Assembly: GCA_039805565.1 (NCBI GenBank)
Contig: JBDLTZ010000285.1
Location: forward strand, 1 to 22,878
Reading direction: 5' to 3'
Length of the DNA: 22,878 bases
Origin: CALJIC01 sp039805565
GTDB lineage: Bacteria > Chloroflexota > Chloroflexia > Chloroflexales > Roseiflexaceae
Below, piece by piece: positions 14,700-21,002 of this stretch. Position 1 is the first letter of the stretch. Each line of letters begins with the position of its first letter. Both the position numbers and the translations under genes were made by a program. The notes beneath the pieces are model-generated. The model made no database searches, was not told the DNA's origin, and worked only from the letters and a program-made list of their open reading frames with translations.

Positions 14700-15617
14700 C
14701 TAGCTCCGCTTCTCAGTAGTTGCTGTCTCTGACACCATCGCGTGGCCCACCACTGCCTCCACCACGGGTGAGGGTGTCAGACGTTCGGCGGCAAATGTCT
14801 CCGGCTCGACGTCATACGCTGTGCGATACAGGCGCGTGTTTGCCATCTCGAGCAGACCCTCGGCGGTCAGAGAGTGCTCGGGGAAGCTCGAGACCTTGTA
14901 GCGGAGCTGCCCACCAAGCTCGGCGTTTGCGGTGTGGGCCAGGCGGCCGGCGAGCTGTGTCGCCTCATCGGCCGATGTCTCGGGCGACAGCAGCAGGAAC
15001 TGCCCGGTCTTCGGGTGCTGCGTGATGACGTCCGTCTCACGGATATGGCGCCCGAGGATGAGCCCGAAGTAGTCGGCGGCCGCGTGTTTCACCAGCTGCT
15101 CCTGGATCTGGTGGGCCGTCTGCCTGACGAGCGCGTCGCGCTGCTCAGAGCTGAGCGAGATGACAGCTAGGCTCAGGTTGCGCTGGTGGCGCCGCGCGCG
15201 GCCGATCTCAGACTGCATCCTGGCGACGAAGTCCGCATAGCTGGTGAGCCGCGTGTACCCCTCGCGCAGCACGAGGTACTGGAAGAGCCGCTCGGAGTCG
15301 TGGATGCTCTTGCTCGCCACGAAGACCAGCATCAGCGTCACCTCGAGCGAGATCATCTCGAGCACTACAGCGAGCTGCGACCCTCTGGCGTCGTCCTGCA
15401 GTGGACCGAACGCATACAGCAGGATCACGACGATGCCGAGCACGAGCAGCCGCCGCATACCAAGCTGCAGCAGCAGCGACACAACGACGATCGCGGCCGT
15501 GCCGATGTAGAATAGTGGCGAGAGATCGAAGCCTGGCGGGAGATCAGCACCGTCGAGAAATGGCAGGAGGAGCAGCCACACTACAACAATGCCCACGCGA
15601 ACCTGAAGCTGTTTCAT
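14700..15617 (-). CDS. Membrane protein with a degenerate GGDEF-like domain, first gene of the operon
   Basis: A 305-residue protein with four N-terminal hydrophobic segments (about 7-22, 35-51, 56-71, 83-101) followed by a cytoplasmic domain. The domain follows the GGDEF fold pattern: TRLTSYADFVARMQSEIGRA (122-141), LSLAVISLS (148-156), GRHIRETDVITQHPKTGQFLLLSPET spanning 189-214, RLAHTANAEL (225-234), YKVSSFPEH (240-248) and LLEMANTRLYRTA (255-267). Where a diguanylate cyclase has R-GGDEF, this protein has HPKTGQF (201-207), so c-di-GMP synthesis is very unlikely. It may act as a c-di-GMP or nucleotide sensor, or as a scaffold controlling the operon's product. It stands directly behind the operon promoter and leader, and its stop is 5 bp before the sugar transferase gene. 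Confidence 0.72.
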   Translation of the reverse strand: MKQLQVRVGIVVVWLLLLPFLDGADLPPGFDLSPLFYIGTAAIVVVSLLLQLGMRRLLVLGIVVILLYAFGPLQDDARGSQLAVVLEMISLEVTLMLVFVASKSIHDSERLFQYLVLREGYTRLTSYADFVARMQSEIGRARRHQRNLSLAVISLSSEQRDALVRQTAHQIQEQLVKHAAADYFGLILGRHIRETDVITQHPKTGQFLLLSPETSADEATQLAGRLAHTANAELGGQLRYKVSSFPEHSLTAEGLLEMANTRLYRTAYDVEPETFAAERLTPSPVVEAVVGHAMVSETATTEKRS

Positions 15618-15640
15618 CTCGATCTACTCCATCAGTGGCC

Positions 15641-15740
15641 GTTGGTCGTGAAGAACTATTGAGCGCGAGAGTAAAGTTTTCAGGCCATAATGAAGCGAGC
15701 GTCTTCCAGCTAAGGAAGTCGCTTGGTGAGCACGACCAAC
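15641..15740. repeat. 10-bp perfect inverted repeat in the operon leader
   Basis: GTTGGTCGTG at 15641-15650 is the exact reverse complement of CACGACCAAC at 15731-15740, with an 80-bp loop. It lies 24-123 bp upstream of the first operon gene and could close a long-range hairpin in the leader RNA. A chance occurrence at this size is not excluded. Confidence 0.5.
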
Positions 15741-15762
15741 CTCACATCATTCCATGAGGGAA

Positions 15763-15820
15763 TTGCTGAGCGCACGCCCGTGTATGAAACGCCGAGTATA
15801 TTCTTGCTACGGCTCAGCAA
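15763..15820. repeat. 9-bp perfect inverted repeat in the operon leader
   Basis: TTGCTGAGC at 15763-15771 is the exact reverse complement of GCTCAGCAA at 15812-15820, with a 40-bp loop. It lies next to, not inside, the 10-bp inverted repeat, so both could fold at once. Confidence 0.5.
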
Positions 15821-15832
15821 CTGGAGCGATGG

Positions 15833-15865
15833 GGCGTGGTGTAATGCACACGCCGGAGTGCACAC
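15833..15865. repeat. Small hairpin and TGCACAC direct repeat near the operon transcription start
   Basis: GGCGTG (15833-15838) and CACGCC (15849-15854) form a 6-bp stem with a 10-base loop. TGCACAC occurs at 15845-15851 and 15859-15865, a 14-bp spacing. The site starts roughly 35 bp downstream of the predicted transcription start and could be an operator or part of the leader structure. Confidence 0.35.
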
Positions 15866-15906
15866 ACCTGTATTGAGATGAAATGGTAACCTGTACGGAT
15901 ATCAGG

Positions 15907-15935
15907 AGTATATCATCAGGCTATATTGTTATCAA
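15907..15935 (-). promoter_or_regulatory. Predicted sigma-70-type promoter of the exopolysaccharide operon
   Basis: On the minus strand a -35 TTGATA (15935-15930) and a -10 TATACT (15912-15907) are separated by exactly 17 bp in an AT-rich setting. Transcription would start near 15900 and give a leader of about 280 nt before the ATG at 15617. It is the best promoter match found in the intergenic region. Confidence 0.6.
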
Positions 15936-16176
15936 GTTAACAAATGATTATCTAACCATAATATGATATTTTTGTAATCCTTAAAAGTGAAAATTTGGTA
16001 TAATCCGCACTTATATCCTCGCTTATGAGGCTTTAGGAGGCCATAAAGTGCTGACAAGCAAGCGTCAGCCCGTTGTGCGGGGACGTGGCAGAGGGCAGAG
16101 CGCAGCGTGGATGCGCCCTGGAAGTGCCGGTGGCGGCAGGGGGTAAGAGTCGGAGCGCCGGGCGCGCCAGGCAGAG

Positions 16177-17304
16177 CTACCCGAGCATCGCCCGGTAGAT
16201 CTCGGCGTACCGGCGGGCGATCGCGGCCTGGGTGTAGCTGGCGAGCACGCGCTCGCGCCCGCGCCGCACAAGTTCCGCGCGCAGCCCGGCGTCCTCGGCG
16301 AGCCGGCCGATCGCATCGGCCAGAGCCGCCGCGTCCCCTTCGGGGAACACCAGCCCGGCGCTGCCGATCACGTGCGGGATCTCGGCCGAGGAGGAGCCGA
16401 CCACGGGCACGCCACAGCTCATGGCCTCGATCAGCACACGCCCGAACTGCTCCTTCCAGCTGGCCGTGGTACGCGAGGGGAGCGCCAGCGCGTCGAGGCC
16501 CCGCAGCACGGCGGGCACCTCAGTAGAGGAAGCCCAAGGGCGCAGCTCGATGCGACCGGCCACACCCAGGGCCTCGGCCCGCGCCAGCAGCTCCTGGCGC
16601 TGCACGCCGTCGCCCACCAGCCGCAGCCGCACGCGGCCGGGTAGCCGCGTCAGCGCCTCGACCAGATCGAGCACGCCCTTCTCCGGCACTAGCCGGCCGA
16701 GGTAGCCGACGACGAAGGCAGAGCGCTGGGCACCCGCTTCATCCTTCAGCGCCCCTCCTTCAGCCTCCGGAGAGTACAGCTCCGGGTCCACGCCGAACTG
16801 CGGCACGACGCTGAGCCGCCCCGCGTAGCCGTGGCGGCGGATGATCACGGCGGCTTCCTGGTTGCCGGCGATGCCGTGGGCGGCGCGACGGAAGACGTAG
16901 CGCTCGAAGAGACTGAACGGCGGCGGGTAGAAGCGGTCGTTGTTCGCCCAGTTGAAGAAGCAGCAGCGCGCCCCGTGGCGCACGCCAGCGCGGAACGCCA
17001 GGAAGGTAGACAGGTTGAAGGCCTCGTCGTCGGCGTGCAGCACATCGGGCCGCAGCCGAGCCACCAGCCGCCCGAGCGTGGGGTAGAAGTGCAGGTGGTG
17101 GCGGCCGTTCAGCGCGATCGGCAGCTCCTCCAGCCGGTAGCCCCGCACGAAACGCCGCTCCAGGCGCTGCTCACCAACCCGCGGCTCGCGCCACATCGGC
17201 GGCACGGCCACGGTGAGCTCCACCCCCGGCAGGGCCGCGAGCTCCTCGCACTTGCGCTGGTAGGCGCCGTGCACCAGCGCCTTGCTGAGCATCAGAACAC
17301 GCAT
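16177..17304 (-). CDS. Family 4 glycosyltransferase with a small repeat-derived insertion
   Basis: A 375-residue GT-B enzyme. The N-terminal half opens MRVLMLSKALVHGAYQRKCE and includes LRPDVLHADDEAFN (84-97), a nucleotide-sugar GT4 pattern. The C-terminal half has FVVGYLGRLVPEKG (197-210), LRLVGDGVQR (227-236) and the E-x7-E motif in KEQFGRVLIEAMSCG (284-298; Glu285 and Glu293). It probably adds a sugar to a surface glycan or glycolipid. I chose the ATG at 17304 because AGGGAGA lies just upstream and the family core starts there; an ATG 21 codons earlier adds a Trp/Gly/Arg-rich head encoded by an 11-bp direct repeat. Residues 178-190 (SPEAEGGALKDEA) lie in the interdomain linker and come from heptanucleotide repeats. 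It follows another GT4 gene by 91 bp. Confidence 0.85.
   Translation of the reverse strand: MRVLMLSKALVHGAYQRKCEELAALPGVELTVAVPPMWREPRVGEQRLERRFVRGYRLEELPIALNGRHHLHFYPTLGRLVARLRPDVLHADDEAFNLSTFLAFRAGVRHGARCCFFNWANNDRFYPPPFSLFERYVFRRAAHGIAGNQEAAVIIRRHGYAGRLSVVPQFGVDPELYSPEAEGGALKDEAGAQRSAFVVGYLGRLVPEKGVLDLVEALTRLPGRVRLRLVGDGVQRQELLARAEALGVAGRIELRPWASSTEVPAVLRGLDALALPSRTTASWKEQFGRVLIEAMSCGVPVVGSSSAEIPHVIGSAGLVFPEGDAAALADAIGRLAEDAGLRAELVRRGRERVLASYTQAAIARRYAEIYRAMLG
16737..16771. repeat. Heptanucleotide repeat tract inside a glycosyltransferase gene
   Basis: Five consecutive 7-bp units on the plus strand: CTTCATC, CTTCAGC, GCCCCTC, CTTCAGC, CTCCGGA. The order and sequence match part of the longer tract at 18442..18511. 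It encodes part of the linker between the two Rossmann domains of the host protein. Confidence 0.7.
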
Positions 17305-17308
17305 TGTC

Positions 17309-17315
17309 TCTCCCT
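17309..17315 (-). promoter_or_regulatory. Ribosome-binding site that sets the start at 17304
   Basis: Minus-strand AGGGAGA ends 4 bases before the ATG at 17304. It supports this start over the ATG 63 bases further upstream. Confidence 0.6.
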
Positions 17316-17357
17316 GCCAGACCAGCGACGACCCTCCACGACCGCGCTGCCAGACCA
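17314..17357. repeat. 11-bp direct repeat upstream of a glycosyltransferase gene
   Basis: CTGCCAGACCA occurs at 17314-17324 and again at 17347-17357, a 33-bp period. It lies in the gap between two glycosyltransferase genes, next to the heptad tract at 17373..17421. Confidence 0.5.
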
Positions 17358-17372
17358 TTGACCGCACCGATC

Positions 17373-17421
17373 ACTCACAACTCACGACTCAAGCCTCACG
17401 CCTCCAGACTCAAGACTGCGC
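17373..17421. repeat. Heptanucleotide repeat tract across the 3' end of a glycosyltransferase gene
   Basis: Seven consecutive 7-bp units on the plus strand: ACTCACA, ACTCACG, ACTCAAG, CCTCACG, CCTCCAG, ACTCAAG, ACTGCGC. The minus-strand consensus is roughly CTTGAGT. The stop codon of the gene at 17396..18640 (TGA at 17398-17396) lies inside the fourth unit. Confidence 0.75.
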
Positions 17422-18640
17422 CCCGCCCTGCCCGCTCGTACACCGCCAGCGTCTCGCGCGCGGCGCGCTCGTAGCTGAATGCGGCGGCGCGCTCGAGGCC
17501 CCGCCGCCGCAAGTCCTCACGCAGCTCGGAGTCCGCCAGCAGCCGCCAGAGCGCCGCGGCCCACGCGGGCACGTCGTCCGCCGGCGCGAGCAGCCCGGCA
17601 TCGCCCACCACCTCCGGCAGGCTGCTAGACTCGGCGGCCAGCACCGGCGCACCGCAAGCCATCGCCTCGAGCGGCGGCAGCCCGAACCCCTCGTAGCGCG
17701 ACGGGTAAGCGAACAGCGTGGCGGCGGCGTACAGCAGCGGCCCATCCTCGCGCGGCACCTCGACGCGCCGCACGAACGCCTCGGCGCGCTCCTCGGCTAC
17801 CACCGCGTCCAGGTCCGGGAACAGCCGCGCGTCGCCGCCAAGGGCGCGCCCGGCGATGGCCAGCGTGGCGGGGGGGCCGCCCGCGCGCTGCATCCTGGCG
17901 AAGGCCCGCACGAGTGTCGCCACATTCTTGCGCGCGTCCAGCCCGCCCACGTAGTACACGAACGGCTGCGCCAGCCCGTAGCGCTCAGCCACCACCGCCG
18001 CCGCCGGCGCGCGGTCCAGCGGCCGGTACTGCGGCCCTGCCGCCAGCGGCACGGTGGTCACGCGCTCCGGCGACAGGCCCAGCACCGCCACGATCTCACC
18101 CCACGAGTGGTCCGAGATCGCAATCACCTGCGCTACGCGCCGCGCGGCCCGCGCCACCAGCCCCATGTACACCCGCACCCTGCCGCTGCCGCGGTACTCG
18201 GGCAGCCGCAGCGGGATGATGTCGAGCACTGTGGCCACCACCGGCGCCGGCGACCAGATCGGCGGCGCGAAGTACGGCACGTGCAGCACGTCGGCCCTCA
18301 GCCGGGCCGCGGCGAGCGGGACCGCCACCTGCTCGAACCACAGCTTGGCGAGGTTCTCCGAGCGGCCGTCGAAGGGCGTGGTCAGCACACGGAAGACCGA
18401 GCACTGAAGGCCAGAGCTCTCATCCTCTGCGTCGCGCTCCCCTTCAGCGTTCAGTGCTCCTCCTTCAGCCTTCCGCTCAGCGTTGAGCGTTTGGTGTTTG
18501 GCGTTTGTGTAGCCCGGCAGCAGCACGGTGTACTGGTGCTCCGGCCCGGCGCCCGGCAGCGCGCCCAGTAGGCCGCGCAGGTACTGGCCGCTCCCAACGT
18601 TCGGCTGGTCCCAGAACATCCCGCTGATCACGACGTGCAT
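17396..18640 (-). CDS. Family 4 glycosyltransferase with a 30-residue heptad-repeat-encoded insertion
   Basis: A 414-residue GT-B enzyme. It has WDQPNVGSGQYLRGLL (10-25), ENLAKLWFEQVAVPLAA (95-111), ADVLHVPYFAPP (116-127), VLDIIPLRLPEYRG (138-151), YYVGGLDARKNV (229-240) and the E-x7-E motif in YEGFGLPPLEAMACG (316-330; Glu317 and Glu325). This is a subgroup that often adds mannose-type sugars, although specificity cannot be assigned. Residues 44-74 (Ala/Glu/Asn-rich, no family match) are encoded by tandem 7-bp repeats and sit in a surface loop of the N-terminal domain before VFRVLTTPFDG. The chosen start at 18640 has GGAG six bases upstream; a start 44 codons earlier would run through the -10 element. 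The last residues lie in another heptad tract. Confidence 0.85.
   Translation of the reverse strand: MHVVISGMFWDQPNVGSGQYLRGLLGALPGAGPEHQYTVLLPGYTNAKHQTLNAERKAEGGALNAEGERDAEDESSGLQCSVFRVLTTPFDGRSENLAKLWFEQVAVPLAAARLRADVLHVPYFAPPIWSPAPVVATVLDIIPLRLPEYRGSGRVRVYMGLVARAARRVAQVIAISDHSWGEIVAVLGLSPERVTTVPLAAGPQYRPLDRAPAAAVVAERYGLAQPFVYYVGGLDARKNVATLVRAFARMQRAGGPPATLAIAGRALGGDARLFPDLDAVVAEERAEAFVRRVEVPREDGPLLYAAATLFAYPSRYEGFGLPPLEAMACGAPVLAAESSSLPEVVGDAGLLAPADDVPAWAAALWRLLADSELREDLRRRGLERAAAFSYERAARETLAVYERAGRGAVLSLEA
18421..18511. repeat. Long heptanucleotide repeat tract inside a glycosyltransferase gene
   Basis: From 18442 to 18511 ten 7-bp units can be read in register on the plus strand: CTTCAGC, GTTCAGT, GCTCCTC, CTTCAGC, CTTCCGC, TCAGCGT, TGAGCGT, TTGGTGT, TTGGCGT, TTGTGTA. 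Weaker units extend to about 18421. The tract encodes residues 44-74 of the host protein. Confidence 0.75.
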
Positions 18641-18688
18641 GCATGGCTCCGCTGTGCCGCAGGCGGCCCTCCCCCCTCGCGCCGGGCG

Positions 18689-18694
18689 ATTATA
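18689..18694 (-). promoter_or_regulatory. -10 element for the two-gene glycosyltransferase operon
   Basis: A perfect TATAAT on the minus strand, 48 bp upstream of the start at 18640, in an otherwise GC-rich divergent intergenic region. No convincing -35 was seen at the right distance, so an activator may be needed. No clear promoter for the divergent plus-strand gene at 18771 was recognised. Confidence 0.45.
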
Positions 18695-18770
18695 GCCGAT
18701 CGCGTACCCGCAGGCGTCGCCGGCGCGTTTCATTCTACAGATCCGCTCTCCCACAACGAGCACACCATCC

Positions 18771-21002
18771 ATGAGACGTCACGCCCTGCTCCTGCTCCTG
18801 CTCCTGGCCGCGCTCGCGCCGGGGCTGGCGGCACGCCCAGCCCGCGCCGCCGCCCACCTGATCTACGACGACGTGCTCACCTCGGGCTGGCAGAACTACT
18901 CCTGGGCCAATGTGAACCTCGCGGCATCCGCTCCGGCCCGCGGCCAGTCCAGCATCGCCGTAACCTACGGCGCCGTCCCGCCCTACCAGGGGCTGTTCCT
19001 GGCCCACCCGGACATCGCCACCACCGGGTACACGCGGCTACGCTTCTGGATGCACGGCGGCGCGGCCGGCGGCCAGCTCGTCCAGGTCTATGTCAAAATG
19101 GCCGACGGCACCGACGGCCCGAAGGTGCCAGTACCCGCCCCACCGGCCGGAGCCTGGGCCGAGGTGCAGGTGCCGCTCGCCGCCCTCGGCGCGGCTGGAG
19201 GCGCGATCACCGGCGTCACCTGGCAAGACCGCAGCGGCGGCGCCCAGCCCACCTTCTACGTGGACGACATCGCGCTGGTGGAGGATGTGAGCCCCGACGA
19301 CCCGATCCTCTCGGATGGCCTCGTCCACCCGCGCGCCGCACCCGCCGACGGCCTCACCGGAGTGGTAGTGCAGGCGCGCGCCGCGGACGCGCAGGGCCTC
19401 GGCGACGTCCAGTCCGTGACAGTGGACGCCGCGGCGATCGGGCGCGGCACGCTTGCGCTGCGGGACGACGGGCGCAGCGCGGACGGCGCCGCGGGCGACG
19501 GTCTGTTTGGCGCGGTGATGTCCGTGTCCCCAGGGACGCGCCCGGGAGAGCACATGCTCGTGGCTGTGGCGCAGGACCGCGCTGGCCACCGCGACAGCCT
19601 CCAGCTCGGAGCGCTGGCCGTACTCGACCCCTACCTCCCCTCCGCGCCGCCCGGGCTGCCGCAGCGGATCGGCTACGGCTCGAACGACTGGAGCGCTAAC
19701 CCTTCCTCGGACTGGCAGAAAGGCAGCGGCGTGCCCTGGGACTACGTCTACCAGTACATCACCTATGAGTGGTTCGTGGACGGCTGGGGCGGCGACTACG
19801 TCGGCCGGTTTGTGCGCTACGCCTGGGACCGCGGCTACGTGCCGGTGGTCTCGGTCTACCTGATGCTGGGCGTGCCGCCGGCCACCGGCGAGGGCGCCGC
19901 CGAGTACGCAGCCAAGCTCCAGCAGCCCGAGACCGTGCGCGCCTACCTGGCCGCGCTCACCGAGGCCGCCCGGCAGGCCCGCGGCGTGCGGCCGGTGATC
20001 TTCCACCTGGAGCCAGACTTCTACGGCTACATGCAGAGCTACACCCGCAGCCCCGGCCGCCCCGCCGGCATCGTGCCCGACGACCCCGAGAGCATCGCGG
20101 TGGCCATGCCGACCGCGCTCAACGCCCTGGGCTACGCCGACACGCTCGGCGGGCTCGGGCGGCGCATGGTGGACCTGGTGCACGAGCAGGCGCCGAACGC
20201 CCTGGTGGCGCCGCATGCCAGCGCGTGGGCCACCGGCATCGAGCCGAACGCCGCAGCGCCCACAGAGGTAGCGGGCCTGGCCGAGGACACCGCGGCATTC
20301 ATCGACGCGATGGGCGGGGCTGAGGCCGACATGCTGTTCGTGGAGTGGAGCGACCGCGACGCCGGCAGCGGGCTACGGCCGTGGTGGGACGACACCAACC
20401 GCCTGCTGCCGCGCCCCACGCGCGCCGTGCTGTGGCAGAGCGCCCTCGCCGGCGCGTCCGGGAAGCGCCTCGTGCTGTGGCAGGTGCCCGTGGGGCACAT
20501 GGGCCTGGACGACACCTGCGGCCGTTACCGAGACAACCGCGCGGCGTACACCTTCCGCCACCCGCGCGACCTCTACGCCTCGGGCGTCGTCGCGGTGCTC
20601 TTCGGCGCCGGCGCACCCTGCATGACGTCACCCTCCACTGACGGGGGCCACCTGGCGGCACAGGGTGCGGTTGCCTACGCCCCGCCCGCGGCCGTGGGCG
20701 GGCTAGCGCTGCTGGGCAGCGGCGACTACACCGCCTCGCTGCGCTGGGACGCGGGGGCGGAGCCGGACCTGTGGGGCTACCGGCTGCGCTTCGAGCCGGC
20801 TGCGGGCGGCGGCAACGCCTTCACGCAGGACGTGGGGCCCGCCACTGGCGCCACGGTGTCCATCCCGCGTGCAGGCTCCTGGCGCATCAGCGTGGCCGCC
20901 TACGACGCCATGGGCAACGTCGGACCCAGCTCGGCTCCAGTGCTCGTCACCACCACCAGCGATGCCCCGGCCACCCTGTACGTGCCGCTGGTACTGCGGT
21001 AG
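18771..21002 (+). CDS. Secreted multidomain protein, putative uncharacterised glycoside hydrolase
   Basis: A 743-residue exported protein. A Sec signal peptide covers about 1-27 (a run of Leu, then ARPARA-AAH). Residues 29-170 look like a beta-jelly-roll carbohydrate-binding module (SGWQNYSWANVNLA, TRLRFWMHGG, TFYVDDIAL). Residues 178-285 form an Ig-like domain (LRDDGRSADGAAGDGLFG). Residues 297-635 form a large domain with TIM-barrel-like motifs: YVPVVSVYLMLG (356-367), VIFHLEPDF (409-417), MLFVEWSDRD (521-530), LVLWQVPVGH (567-576) and GVVAVLFGAG (605-614). Glu414, Asp416, Glu525 and Asp528 are plausible active-site acids. Residues 640-727 resemble fibronectin type III. The protein ends LYVPLVLR, a tail I recall from exported Chloroflexia proteins. 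A role in polysaccharide degradation or remodelling is inferred from architecture and context. Substrate and family are not recognised. Confidence 0.7.
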   Translation: MRRHALLLLLLLAALAPGLAARPARAAAHLIYDDVLTSGWQNYSWANVNLAASAPARGQSSIAVTYGAVPPYQGLFLAHPDIATTGYTRLRFWMHGGAAGGQLVQVYVKMADGTDGPKVPVPAPPAGAWAEVQVPLAALGAAGGAITGVTWQDRSGGAQPTFYVDDIALVEDVSPDDPILSDGLVHPRAAPADGLTGVVVQARAADAQGLGDVQSVTVDAAAIGRGTLALRDDGRSADGAAGDGLFGAVMSVSPGTRPGEHMLVAVAQDRAGHRDSLQLGALAVLDPYLPSAPPGLPQRIGYGSNDWSANPSSDWQKGSGVPWDYVYQYITYEWFVDGWGGDYVGRFVRYAWDRGYVPVVSVYLMLGVPPATGEGAAEYAAKLQQPETVRAYLAALTEAARQARGVRPVIFHLEPDFYGYMQSYTRSPGRPAGIVPDDPESIAVAMPTALNALGYADTLGGLGRRMVDLVHEQAPNALVAPHASAWATGIEPNAAAPTEVAGLAEDTAAFIDAMGGAEADMLFVEWSDRDAGSGLRPWWDDTNRLLPRPTRAVLWQSALAGASGKRLVLWQVPVGHMGLDDTCGRYRDNRAAYTFRHPRDLYASGVVAVLFGAGAPCMTSPSTDGGHLAAQGAVAYAPPAAVGGLALLGSGDYTASLRWDAGAEPDLWGYRLRFEPAAGGGNAFTQDVGPATGATVSIPRAGSWRISVAAYDAMGNVGPSSAPVLVTTTSDAPATLYVPLVLR

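Larger units (their letters stand above)
15618..16176. other. AT-rich intergenic region: operon promoter and structured leader
   Basis: This 559-bp stretch separates the glycosyltransferase gene ending at 16177 from the operon starting at 15617. Positions about 15880-16020 are strongly AT-rich, unlike the rest of the window, and hold a minus-strand promoter. Positions 15640-15866 contain three inverted repeats and a short direct repeat that would lie in the operon leader RNA. Positions 16080-16150 are again GC-rich. No strong terminator after the upstream gene was seen. I find no convincing gene here; a 32-codon plus-strand frame at 16048..16146 is discussed as a finding. Confidence 0.6.

Noticed and set aside
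14700..15617. Active diguanylate cyclase
   Set aside because: The GGDEF signature is replaced by a sequence without the catalytic Glu/Asp and Gly pair.
16140..16176. Rho-independent terminator after the GT4 gene ending at 16177
   Set aside because: GC-rich palindromic bits (GGCGCGCC) are present, but no extended stem followed by a T-run on the minus strand was found.
16737..18511. CRISPR array in the repeat-rich glycosyltransferase region
   Set aside because: The repeats are contiguous 7-bp units without spacers, and no cas gene is present.
18641..18772. Longer start (44 codons) for the GT4 ending at 17396
   Set aside because: The extension would be translated across the TATAAT element and has no family similarity; the GT4 core begins with MHVVISGMF at 18640.
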